This document shows, piece after piece, positions 17,292 to 25,470 of a DNA stretch of 45,843 nt. Both the position numbers and the translations under genes were made by a program. The notes below the pieces were generated by a model, which worked only from the letters and a program-made list of their open reading frames with translations, made no database searches and was not told the DNA's origin. Origin of the DNA: an uncultured Spirochaetia bacterium (lineage in GTDB: Bacteria > Spirochaetota > Spirochaetia > JABEVK01); assembly GCA_937960645.1 (NCBI GenBank), contig CALGPJ010000029.1:1-45843 (forward strand), written 5' to 3'. The stretch's first letter is position 1, and each line of letters begins with the position of its first letter.

Positions 17292-18354
17292 CATACCAGC
17301 CCAGGAGCTGGCGCGAATCAGTCGAAAAAAACCTGTTTTCCCCCTCAGCTCACGGCTGCGTCTCTACCTTTCCCATTACGAGCGTAAAACCAGGTTCTCC
17401 CTGAACTACTCGGATCTCAAACAGTGGCAGGAGGCCGTGCCACTGGAGGACAACCAGGGACGCCCGACCCTTTGGGACACCATCGTGTACTCCCAAAGCT
17501 TTCGTCAGGAAATCGACGACGAACTTCTGAACATGTACTGTCTTCTAAAGCTGGACGGCGATTTGAGCTTCAAGGAAGGACTGTACATCGAACGCATCGA
17601 TTTTTGCAACTTCGCCAACTCCTTCCCTTTCCGGATCAAGGTTGTCAATCAATATAACGATAACCACGACTACTTCTACATCAAGAATGCCGACGCCAGC
17701 CGCATCTATGGGTTGGAGCTCGAACACCTGCTGAGCCCCAACAACATCAACTTTCTGGTTCACGACGACACACTCATCGAAGAGCACATCGCCGGAATCC
17801 CCGGGGATACTTTCATGAAGGATTATGTCGCGAATGCCAAGGTGAATCCGGTCCGCCTGGCCAAGGAGTTCGTCAAATTCAACGAACGTTGCTTCGTCCA
17901 ACTTTTGGGCGACATGAGAGCGTACAACTACGTGGTCGACGTCACCATGGACTTCGACCAGGACCAATACCGGGTTCGCGCGATCGATTTCGATCAGCAA
18001 TGCTACGAAGGAGACATCAAAATCTACCTGCCGCACTTCCACAAAGAGAATCAGCCCGTGGTCAAGCTCGTCACCCAACACCTTACCGTAGAGAACATTC
18101 GCCAATATCAGAAAGAAGAAAGGGTCCTCATGGCCAAGAGGGCCAAATCCGTGTGGGGCCGCTTGGTGGAGCTTCTGGACACCCTGGAGCAGGACACGAT
18201 CAGCACTGCCGAAAAAATCGGTGAACTTGGCCAGGGATTGGCTCATTACCATAAAAACGGCGATTTTAAGTCGTGCCGCTCCATGGCAGAACTCCTGAGA
18301 AAGAACCTGGAGATATCCCTGGACTTGAACTTCCTGAGCCGGCTCGATTATTAG
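17281..18354 (+). CDS. Unrecognised conserved-looking protein with kinase-like motifs
   Basis: The frame is open from 17164, but the region before 17281 is the slyD tail in another phase. GTG 17281, just after GGAGG, is the most sensible start, giving about 357 aa. The protein is soluble and well folded in texture. The segment LLGDMRAYNYVVDV, followed about 20 residues later by VRAIDFDQQ (Asp236, Asp238), resembles the catalytic loop and DFG-type metal motif of protein-kinase-like folds (HipA- or CotH-like layouts). HIAGIPGDTF and KDYVANAKVN precede it. I cannot name a family, so the kinase idea is inference only. It overlaps slyD by 11 nt, so it may be a client or partner. Confidence 0.6.
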   Translation: MEADIPAQELARISRKKPVFPLSSRLRLYLSHYERKTRFSLNYSDLKQWQEAVPLEDNQGRPTLWDTIVYSQSFRQEIDDELLNMYCLLKLDGDLSFKEGLYIERIDFCNFANSFPFRIKVVNQYNDNHDYFYIKNADASRIYGLELEHLLSPNNINFLVHDDTLIEEHIAGIPGDTFMKDYVANAKVNPVRLAKEFVKFNERCFVQLLGDMRAYNYVVDVTMDFDQDQYRVRAIDFDQQCYEGDIKIYLPHFHKENQPVVKLVTQHLTVENIRQYQKEERVLMAKRAKSVWGRLVELLDTLEQDTISTAEKIGELGQGLAHYHKNGDFKSCRSMAELLRKNLEISLDLNFLSRLDY

Positions 18355-18368
18355 CCGATTTTCGTGAC

Positions 18369-18397
18369 TTTACAAGTCGACCGATCACGATTAGACT
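18369..18397 (+). promoter_or_regulatory. Predicted promoter of pulA-lon-like operon
   Basis: TTTACA (18369-18374), a 17-nt spacer and TAGACT (18392-18397) predict a start near 18404, only about four bases before the pulA ATG at 18408. Confidence 0.5.
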
Positions 18398-18407
18398 TCT
18401 GTAGGTT

Positions 18408-20357
18408 ATGTCCCACACCGTGTCCAAACCCGCCTACGATCAACCCGAATTCATCGAGAAATTTACATACACCGGCCCCCTGGGTCCCGAAATCGAAAAC
18501 ACCGGGCTCACTCTACGCGTCTGGGCTCCCCTTGCCGAGCGGGTTCAACTCCGGCTCTATCGAACCTGGCAGGATAAAAATCCTCTTCTGGAAGCCGATT
18601 TCAATCCTGTCGAGAAGGGCGCCTGGTCGATTCGTGTCCCTCGGGACTGCCGCAACCTCTACTACACACTGGAGGCCACCTATGACGGAAAACCTCATGG
18701 GGAAGCGGTCGATCCCTATGCAACCAGCGTGGCCCCCAACGGGGCGAGGGGTTTTCTCCTCGATTTAGACCAGGCCAAACCCGAGGGTTGGGACCAGGAC
18801 CGTCCGCCGGCATTCCATCACCCAACCGATGCTGTGATCTACGAATTGCAAATTCGAGATTTGAGTAGCCATCCGGATTCGGGCATCGTCAACAAGGCGC
18901 GATTCCTGGGTCTCACCGAAGAAGGCACCCGAAGCCCCGGCGGGAATCCCACCGGCCTCGATTATTTGGTCGATTTGGGGATCACCCATTTGCACCTCCT
19001 CCCCATCTTCGACTTCGACGAGCTGGACGATTTGACCTACCACCCCGACCACTACAACTGGGGCTACAACCCGCGGCACTTCAATGCCCTCAAGGGAGCC
19101 TTTTCCAGCAATCCCCTCGACCCAACTCAGGCCGTGTTGGATTTTCGCCGAATGGTGATGGCCCTTCATCGGAAAGGCATCCGGGTGGTTATGGACGTGG
19201 TGTACAACCATACGTACTCGGTGGAAAACTCCCACTACCACAAGCTAGTTCCGGGCTACTACCACCGAACCTGGGAGGGAATCTATTCGAATGGGTCCGG
19301 GTGCGGCAACGAGGTTGCAACCGAACGCCCCATGGTCCGGCGCCTCATCCTGGACAGCCTCCTCCACTGGGCCAGGAACTTCCGCATCCGAGGTTTTCGA
19401 TTTGACCTCATGGCCCTGATCGATACCTATACCCTCAACCAGGCCCAGGCCGAGCTTCACAAAATCGACCCGAACTTCCTGCTCTATGGAGAAGGATGGA
19501 CCGGAGGGCTCAGCTGCCTGCCCGACGACCAAAAATGCCTTAAAGTCAACGCACGCAAAACCCGTGAGGTCGCGTATTTCAGCGACGACACCCGAGACAC
19601 CATCAAGGGCCACGTCTTCATCGGCGACATCAACGGCTTCATCAACGGGGGTCAGGGGCTGGACGAGGCCATCAAGTTTTCGATGGCAGCCTGCACCGAG
19701 CACCCGCAAATCGATTACGGCCAGCTCCTATACGTCAAACACGCCTGGTCCAGCGGCCCCCATCAGACAGTGAATTACTTCGCCGCCCACGACAACCACA
19801 CCCTCTACGACAAGCTTCGCCTCACGAACCCCAACGCCACTCCCGAGGAAATCAAACGAATGATCCGCTTTGCCGGCGCTATTCTCTTTACGCTTCAAGG
19901 CATTCCCTTCTTGCACGCCGGAGAAGAGTTCCTCCGCACCAAGCACGGCGAAGAAAACTCCTACAAGTCTCCGGACTCGATCAACGCCATCGATTGGAAC
20001 CTCCTGGATCGGAACAAGGACATCCAGGAGTATTTCCGCAACCTCATTCGATTCCGCAAACATCACCCCGCCCTGCGCCTGCGCTCCAGCCAGGCCATCA
20101 GCCGTCACCTCCAATTCCTGGACCAGGGGGAAAGCGGCCTGGTTGCGGCGCTCATCGAAGGGGTAAACGATCCCCTCGCCAGGATTCTGATCGTGTACAA
20201 CGCGAACGCCAAAGAGCGCGAAGTCTACCTCCCTTACGGAACCTGGTCGGTTTACATTGACCACGAAAAGGCAAGCCTGGAACCGCTGCGGGTTGTGGAC
20301 TCCGGCCTGGTCATCGTCTCGGGTCAATCCGCGATGGTGCTGGGAGACAGCCGGTGA
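18408..20357 (+). CDS. pulA: Type I pullulanase (glycogen/starch debranching GH13)
   Basis: The 649-aa protein lacks a signal peptide, so it acts in the cytoplasm on alpha-1,6 branches of glycogen or maltodextrins. An N-terminal CBM48-like domain (LTLRVWAPLAERVQLRLY) precedes the GH13 barrel. The type I pullulanase marker is present as YNWGYNP. Catalytic residues are Asp333 (GFRFDLMALID), Glu362 (YGEGW) and Asp462 (AAHDNHTLYDKL), and region I is VVMDVVYNHTY. Length fits cytosolic bacterial PulA. It is first in a two-gene unit; the protease gene starts within its stop (GTGA). The link to a Lon-like protease is unexplained and may be only shared transcription. Confidence 0.93.
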   Translation: MSHTVSKPAYDQPEFIEKFTYTGPLGPEIENTGLTLRVWAPLAERVQLRLYRTWQDKNPLLEADFNPVEKGAWSIRVPRDCRNLYYTLEATYDGKPHGEAVDPYATSVAPNGARGFLLDLDQAKPEGWDQDRPPAFHHPTDAVIYELQIRDLSSHPDSGIVNKARFLGLTEEGTRSPGGNPTGLDYLVDLGITHLHLLPIFDFDELDDLTYHPDHYNWGYNPRHFNALKGAFSSNPLDPTQAVLDFRRMVMALHRKGIRVVMDVVYNHTYSVENSHYHKLVPGYYHRTWEGIYSNGSGCGNEVATERPMVRRLILDSLLHWARNFRIRGFRFDLMALIDTYTLNQAQAELHKIDPNFLLYGEGWTGGLSCLPDDQKCLKVNARKTREVAYFSDDTRDTIKGHVFIGDINGFINGGQGLDEAIKFSMAACTEHPQIDYGQLLYVKHAWSSGPHQTVNYFAAHDNHTLYDKLRLTNPNATPEEIKRMIRFAGAILFTLQGIPFLHAGEEFLRTKHGEENSYKSPDSINAIDWNLLDRNKDIQEYFRNLIRFRKHHPALRLRSSQAISRHLQFLDQGESGLVAALIEGVNDPLARILIVYNANAKEREVYLPYGTWSVYIDHEKASLEPLRVVDSGLVIVSGQSAMVLGDSR

Positions 20358-22699
20358 AGCAGATCCGTGCTCAGGACCTGCGCGTCGATTTTCTGGCCCT
20401 CGTGCAGGAGGCATCCGAAAAAGGGCGAACCGGCGACAACCTTTTGATTGGACAGCCCCGTGCTCTTCGGGCCTTGAAACTCGGCCTGGAAATCAACGCC
20501 CGGGGTTACCACATCCTGATCAGCGGTCCGAGCGGAACAGGACGGATGACGGCTATACGCCGCATCCTCAAAGACCTGCCGCCCCTGCAGCCCTTGCACG
20601 ACCTGGTCTACGTCAATAATTTTCAGGAACCCGAACGCCCGAAACTCCTCGTTCTCCCGGCAGGTAAAGGACTGGACTTCAAACGCGCCATCGATTCGAT
20701 GGTGAACGGAGTCAAAAACCTGGTGCGCGCCGAACAGGAGAACAAAGAACTCGCCGATCTCAGGGATAGCACCGAACAAAACCTCAACAACGAAGTCGCC
20801 CGGGAGATCGTCGAATTCGAGACTCTGACCGCACAAAATGGATTGCGGCTCGTTCAATCCAACCAGGACGACGGTGAGATCATCACCGACATCCTGCCAG
20901 CCCATGGCAACAAGATCCTAACCTGGGAGGAGCTTCAGGCCATGGTTCAATCAGGAAAATTTAGTCAGAAAGACTATGAGACCCTTCGAGAAAAGTACAT
21001 TCAACTCAGCCAGGATTTCAGCGAGCTGCTCGACAAAATCAGTGAAAAACGATTCTTGATCCGACGCGATTTCGAGCAAATCACCCGTGCCCGCGTCACC
21101 AAGGGAATCAGGAAAATCATCAAGGCTGTCGCCAAAAAGTTTCCGACTGCCGAAGTCGAGGCGTTTTTTCGCGAGCTCGAGGCCGACATCCTGGAAAACA
21201 TCGGGATTTTTCAGCAGGAAGGCCCTGACCTGGAACAGCAGATCTTTTTACGCTATTCCGTTCATCTTTTGGTCGATCACAGCAAAACGCGCTTTGCCCC
21301 CGTGGTTTTCGAAACACGCTGCGACCCCTTCAGTCTCTTCGGCTCCATCGACGTCAAGGCCGACGCCAACAACGAGGTCAGGGCCCATTACACCCAGATC
21401 CGTCCGGGCGCCCTCATCCGCGCCCACGGCGGCTACCTGGTTTTGCGGCTCGAGGATTTGACCGCCAACCGGAAATCCTGGCAGGCCTTTATCCGCAGTT
21501 TGGATACGGGTCTCGTCGATCTTCCCACCCCACAGAGCCCCTTCGGCGCTCTGCCCTACTACCTCAAACCCCAAAGCATCCCCCTTCTGGTCAAAATCAT
21601 TCTGGTGGGTCCGGAAGGTTCTTACGATTACCTTTCCACACACGACCCGAATTTTCTTCGTCTGTTCAAGATCAATGCTGAATTCGATTCCGAAATGGAA
21701 AGCAACACCGACACCATCGCGGAGTATCTGCGCTTCATCAAGAGCCAAATCGAGCAAAAGAATTATCTGCCCATGGACCCGGGCGGTCTTGCCCGTGTGG
21801 TCGAGTACGGTCATCGCATCACCGGCAACCGTCTCAAGATATCGACCCAGTTCAGTCTCATCGCCGATATCCTTACCGAATCGCATCACTGGGCTGTGCG
21901 GGAAGGGCTGAAATGCATCGATGCCACGAGCGTCAAAAGAGCCCTGGACGAGAGATCCTACATGTTTTCCCGAGCGGAGGAGCAAATCGACGAAGAGTGG
22001 AAACGGGGCCGGTTGCTGATCGACATTCACGGGAGAAAGATCGGCGAAGCCAATGGGCTGGCTGTTATCGATCGTGGTTTCTACCGGTTCGGGCGCCCGA
22101 TCCGCATCACCGCCCGCGCCACCCCCGGAAAGGGAGGTATCATCAACATCGAGGGCAAGGCCGGCCTCAGCGGGCGCATCCACACCAAGAGCGTGCTCAT
22201 TCTGGAGGGTTTGCTGCGCTCGCTATTTTCATCCAATACCCCCTTCCAGGCACATTTGACTTTGGCCGTAGAACAAAATTACGGCGGCATCGAGGGGGAC
22301 AGCGCCAGCACCGCGGAAGCCTGTGCTTTGATCAGCGCCCTGGCGAACGTCCCCCTGCGTCAGGACATCGCCCTCACCGGCTCCATCAATCAAGCAGGTG
22401 AGGTCCAGGCAGTCGGAGGCCTCACCGAAAAAGTCGAGGGTTTTTTCACCATGTGTAAAACACATGGCCTCTGTGGGCAGGGAGTGATCATTCCTGCCTC
22501 GAACCAGGACAATCTGATGCTCAAAGACGAGGTACTCGAAGCGATGCAACAGGGTTTGTTCAAAATCTGGGGGATCGATTTCCTGGGGGAGGCGCTGGAG
22601 CTTGTGTCGGGAATGGAGCTGGGGAAGGCGGACGGTGAGGGGCAATATCCGGAAGGTAGCCTTGGCTACCTTGTCTGCCAACGCATGAAATCCTGGTAG
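20354..22699 (+). CDS. LonB-like ATP-dependent protease (AAA_32/Lon-related)
   Basis: The 781-aa protein has a divergent N-terminal ATPase domain (AAA_32 type). Its P-loop is GPSGTGRMT, with Arg where Lys is normal, which is usual for this family. The middle is helical, and the Lon proteolytic domain is C-terminal. Catalytic Ser650 lies in GGIEGDSASTAEACAL and Lys693 in GGLTEKVEGFF; TGSINQAGEVQAVGG is a family block. It probably degrades misfolded cytosolic proteins, distinct from canonical Lon because the N-terminal Lon substrate domain is absent. GTG 20354 overlaps the pulA TGA. A 6-bp hairpin follows the stop. Confidence 0.9.
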   Translation: MKQIRAQDLRVDFLALVQEASEKGRTGDNLLIGQPRALRALKLGLEINARGYHILISGPSGTGRMTAIRRILKDLPPLQPLHDLVYVNNFQEPERPKLLVLPAGKGLDFKRAIDSMVNGVKNLVRAEQENKELADLRDSTEQNLNNEVAREIVEFETLTAQNGLRLVQSNQDDGEIITDILPAHGNKILTWEELQAMVQSGKFSQKDYETLREKYIQLSQDFSELLDKISEKRFLIRRDFEQITRARVTKGIRKIIKAVAKKFPTAEVEAFFRELEADILENIGIFQQEGPDLEQQIFLRYSVHLLVDHSKTRFAPVVFETRCDPFSLFGSIDVKADANNEVRAHYTQIRPGALIRAHGGYLVLRLEDLTANRKSWQAFIRSLDTGLVDLPTPQSPFGALPYYLKPQSIPLLVKIILVGPEGSYDYLSTHDPNFLRLFKINAEFDSEMESNTDTIAEYLRFIKSQIEQKNYLPMDPGGLARVVEYGHRITGNRLKISTQFSLIADILTESHHWAVREGLKCIDATSVKRALDERSYMFSRAEEQIDEEWKRGRLLIDIHGRKIGEANGLAVIDRGFYRFGRPIRITARATPGKGGIINIEGKAGLSGRIHTKSVLILEGLLRSLFSSNTPFQAHLTLAVEQNYGGIEGDSASTAEACALISALANVPLRQDIALTGSINQAGEVQAVGGLTEKVEGFFTMCKTHGLCGQGVIIPASNQDNLMLKDEVLEAMQQGLFKIWGIDFLGEALELVSGMELGKADGEGQYPEGSLGYLVCQRMKSW

Positions 22700-22714
22700 C
22701 GGAAAAACTTCCGC
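22699..22714 (+). terminator. Short hairpin after the Lon-like gene
   Basis: GCGGAA and TTCCGC form a 6-bp stem around AAAC directly at the stop codon. There is no U-tract downstream, so it is a weak terminator candidate or an RNA-stabilising stem. Confidence 0.3.
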
Positions 22715-22715
22715 A

Positions 22716-22732
22716 CAGTTCATTCACCGCTA
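22716..22732 (+). repeat. Solo copy of the contig-end motif CAGTTYATTCACCGCTA
   Basis: CAGTTCATTCACCGCTA matches 16 of 17 bases of the motif at the boundary of the terminal repeat (175-191 and, inverted, 45706-45722). It sits between the Lon-like gene and the TIGR03546 gene and is followed directly by TTGACA. It may be a relic of the repeated element's end. Confidence 0.5.
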
Positions 22733-22811
22733 TTGACAGACCCCCCGTTTGCAAGCCTGGAAAAAACAACCGATTTTTGTTAAATTACCTGTATTCGTTC
22801 AAGGAGATATT

Positions 22812-23345
22812 ATGCCGCTGAATTTCATCGTCAAAATCCTCAAGGCGATCAACGCTAACCAGCGTCCAGGGGAAATGGGGGCAGCCATCGCCATCGCCTG
22901 GCAACTGGCGCTCATACCCTCCAGTGGGCTCTGGTGGGTTCTTTTTCTGTTCTCCATGTTCCTGCGTATCAACTTTGCCATCCAGGCCGTATTTTTGGCC
23001 ATCTTCAACCTTTTCGTCTATCTTTTGGACCCCATGATTCACTCGGTGGGCTACTTCCTCCTGACGACTGACTCCCTCAAAGATTTCTGGCTCACGCTCT
23101 GGAACACACCACCTTTTGGGGCTCTGGGGATCAATAACACCCTGGTCATTGGCGGCCTTGTCCTGGGGTTGATCTTCTGGGTTCCCGTGTACCTGGTTTC
23201 GGTTAAACTGGTGCAGCTCTATCGGGAAAAACTTCATCGGATGATCGTCGAAAGCCCCGTTGTCAAAGGATTCTTTCAACTCCCGCTGATCAAGAACATC
23301 GCCGAGGCCTACCAAAAGGCGCAGTCCCTGTCTTCTTATCTATAA
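22812..23345 (+). CDS. TIGR03546/DUF2062-like membrane protein
   Basis: I take ATG 22812 (177 aa) with the strong SD AAGGAGAT; the frame upstream is non-coding. It is a small polytopic membrane protein with about three to four helices (GLWWVLFLFSMFLRINFAIQ, FLAIFNLFVYLLDPMIHSVG, LVIGGLVLGLIFWVPVYLVS). The conserved start MPLNFIVKILKAINANQRPG and the VKGFFQLPLIKNIAEAY C-terminus match what I know of TIGR03546, always found beside TIGR03545 in Vibrio, Shewanella and spirochaetes. Its job is unknown; the pairing with an AsmA-like partner suggests envelope lipid or membrane-protein handling. It lies 10 nt before its partner. Confidence 0.82.
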   Translation: MPLNFIVKILKAINANQRPGEMGAAIAIAWQLALIPSSGLWWVLFLFSMFLRINFAIQAVFLAIFNLFVYLLDPMIHSVGYFLLTTDSLKDFWLTLWNTPPFGALGINNTLVIGGLVLGLIFWVPVYLVSVKLVQLYREKLHRMIVESPVVKGFFQLPLIKNIAEAYQKAQSLSSYL

Positions 23346-23355
23346 GGAGTTCACC

Positions 23356-25467
23356 ATGGCCCAAAAATTGCCGAAACTTTTCAACCCCCGGTTTTCCGAC
23401 AAAGACTTCAATAAAAAGATCCTCAAGAAAATCTTCATCCCCAAGGCCCGGGACCTGGTCCTGAAAATCTATGCCCAGGATGCCGACAAGGGCTGGTCAC
23501 TCCGCCCACCCTACTCCGAAAGTCCCCTCAACATCGACAAAAAAGAACTCAAGGCTCTCGAAATTCTCGCCAAAGAAATCGCCAAAAACCAGGGCATCTT
23601 CGATTTCAGCAAACTCATTCTGGTAGGCCTGGTGGCCGCCGGTTTGGTGGTCTTTGTCACCTTCTTTCTGGATGGTCTTGTTCGGCGCTGGACGGTGGAT
23701 GCCCTTCAGGCCATTTTTGGGGCTCGTGTCGACATCGGGTCGATGTATGTCCGGCCCTGGGAAGGAAAGGTGTATTTTTCCGATCTGGCGATCGCCGACC
23801 GTGAAAGCCCCATGAAGAATCTGGTGGAATTCAAGGACGCCCAGGTCGATGTCGATGTCGGTTTGCTTTTGAGCGGCTCGGTGCGGTTGAATCGAATCGT
23901 CGCCCGCGAAATGCAATTCGGTACCGATCGAACATATTCCGGCCGGCTTGGCTGGCTGGATGGGCACATTCCCGTGCTGGCTTCACTGGGCCCGCAACCT
24001 GGAGAGGAAGCTGCCGAGCAAGGCTTCGATCCCGGTGCTCTTTTTGAAGCTCCCCTCGATCAATTACCCTTTGCCAACCTGCTCAACCTGACTCGAAAGT
24101 CCCCCAAAGAGTTGCTCGAGGCCGAACTCTCCAAGCTCGAGGCCTCCGCCCTGATCGCCGACATCAACACCAAGGTTCGGGAACGGCAAAACTTCTGGCA
24201 GGCCCAGGCCACCGAGAGCCAAAACCGAATCCGACAGCTGGAAAGCCAGGTCAACTCTCTAACACGGAGGGACGTACGCCAGATCCGCGATCTCAACGAA
24301 CTGCGGTCCTTTCTGGAACAGATCAAGAAAACCACCGATGAGGTCAAAGCCCTGGAAACGACCGTCCGCCAGAGCGTCGACGGAATCAGATCAGATGTGG
24401 ATCAAGTGGCCCGCTGGCGAACGGAAATCCCGGCTGCCATCGAAAAAGATTGGAATTACCTCAAAAGCCTGGTCAGTCTTCCCCCGGGGGGACCTGTCGG
24501 TTGGGTGAGTGCGTTGATCATGCCCGAGGTCAACCGCCGCTTCGGTTCCCAGATCCGTCTTGCCCATCGGGTGTGGAGAATCGCTCAAGCAGTAAAACTT
24601 AGCTCCGAAAAAAAGGATGTTCCCCCCAAACCGGAACGTCGCGGTCAGGACATCCCCTTTCCCACCGCCCGCTACCCCAAATTTTATCTTGGCCAGCTCG
24701 AGGTCTCCCTGGGAAGCCGGGCCAATCGTGACCTGTTCGAATTTCTCCTCAAAGACATCTCTTCGGAGCCGGATCTGGTTAACCGCCCCTACCTGCTGAG
24801 CTTTACCCGCCTCAACCAGGACAAGGAGCTGAACATCACCGCCCTGGCCGATCTCCGAACAAAGGCCGAGGCTCCTTTCACCGCCAGGACCCTGATCGGC
24901 AACGAACCCTTCGCCCTCCCCGACGCATTGTCGGCTATCGGTATTCAAAATTTTGAAGGTGTGGCCACCTGGAAGGCCGAGGTCCAATTCCTCAGTCAAA
25001 ATGGCTTTCGCCTGGCGGTAGAAACAAACATTCAAAAACCGATTCTTTCGTGGAAAGAAAGCAACGAGGTCACCCAGCTGGTCGACCGTATCCTGGTTTC
25101 CGCGGGCGGTATCGAAGCCAACCTGGAACTGACCGCCCGGGATCAAAATCGCGAGATTCAAGCCAGAACCAACCTCGACGAGCCGGCCCGCCGTGAAATC
25201 GAACGTTGGGCGCGGGAAAAGATCGCTCAGTTCGAGGCACGGCTTCGGCAGGAACTCGACTCTCGTCTTGCGGCGGTACTCAACGAAAACCGGGGCCTGG
25301 TGCGTGGCTTTGACAGCCTCGCTTCGAGCATCAACCGCTCGCCGGCTCAAGTCGAAGAATTCAATAAATCCCTGAGGGAAAAACAAAAAGAGGTCGAGGA
25401 TCGGATCGCCAACTGGGCCCGGGACAACATCCCGCAGAACCTTCCGCCGGTCAGGCTTCCCTTCTAA
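23356..25467 (+). CDS. TIGR03545-family, AsmA-like envelope protein
   Basis: The 703-aa protein starts at ATG 23356 with SD AAGGAG. A cytoplasmic N-terminal stretch of about 85 residues precedes one membrane helix (LILVGLVAAGLVVFVTFFLD). Then comes an AsmA-like beginning (ARVDIGSMYVRPWEGKVYFS, LVEFKDAQVDVDVGLLLSGS), a coiled-coil region at about 245-350, and a beta-rich C-terminal half with another coil near the end. AsmA-like proteins are bridge-type proteins implicated in phospholipid transport to the outer membrane. This is established for relatives such as TamB and YhdP, and only inferred here. It converges with the protease lipoprotein gene with a 3-nt gap and no terminator. Confidence 0.82.
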   Translation: MAQKLPKLFNPRFSDKDFNKKILKKIFIPKARDLVLKIYAQDADKGWSLRPPYSESPLNIDKKELKALEILAKEIAKNQGIFDFSKLILVGLVAAGLVVFVTFFLDGLVRRWTVDALQAIFGARVDIGSMYVRPWEGKVYFSDLAIADRESPMKNLVEFKDAQVDVDVGLLLSGSVRLNRIVAREMQFGTDRTYSGRLGWLDGHIPVLASLGPQPGEEAAEQGFDPGALFEAPLDQLPFANLLNLTRKSPKELLEAELSKLEASALIADINTKVRERQNFWQAQATESQNRIRQLESQVNSLTRRDVRQIRDLNELRSFLEQIKKTTDEVKALETTVRQSVDGIRSDVDQVARWRTEIPAAIEKDWNYLKSLVSLPPGGPVGWVSALIMPEVNRRFGSQIRLAHRVWRIAQAVKLSSEKKDVPPKPERRGQDIPFPTARYPKFYLGQLEVSLGSRANRDLFEFLLKDISSEPDLVNRPYLLSFTRLNQDKELNITALADLRTKAEAPFTARTLIGNEPFALPDALSAIGIQNFEGVATWKAEVQFLSQNGFRLAVETNIQKPILSWKESNEVTQLVDRILVSAGGIEANLELTARDQNREIQARTNLDEPARREIERWAREKIAQFEARLRQELDSRLAAVLNENRGLVRGFDSLASSINRSPAQVEEFNKSLREKQKEVEDRIANWARDNIPQNLPPVRLPF

Positions 25468-25470
25468 GTC

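Noticed and set aside
22733-22738. TTGACA as the -35 of a promoter for the TIGR03546 gene
   Set aside because: No acceptable -10 hexamer lies 16-19 bases downstream; the promoter of this pair remains unplaced.
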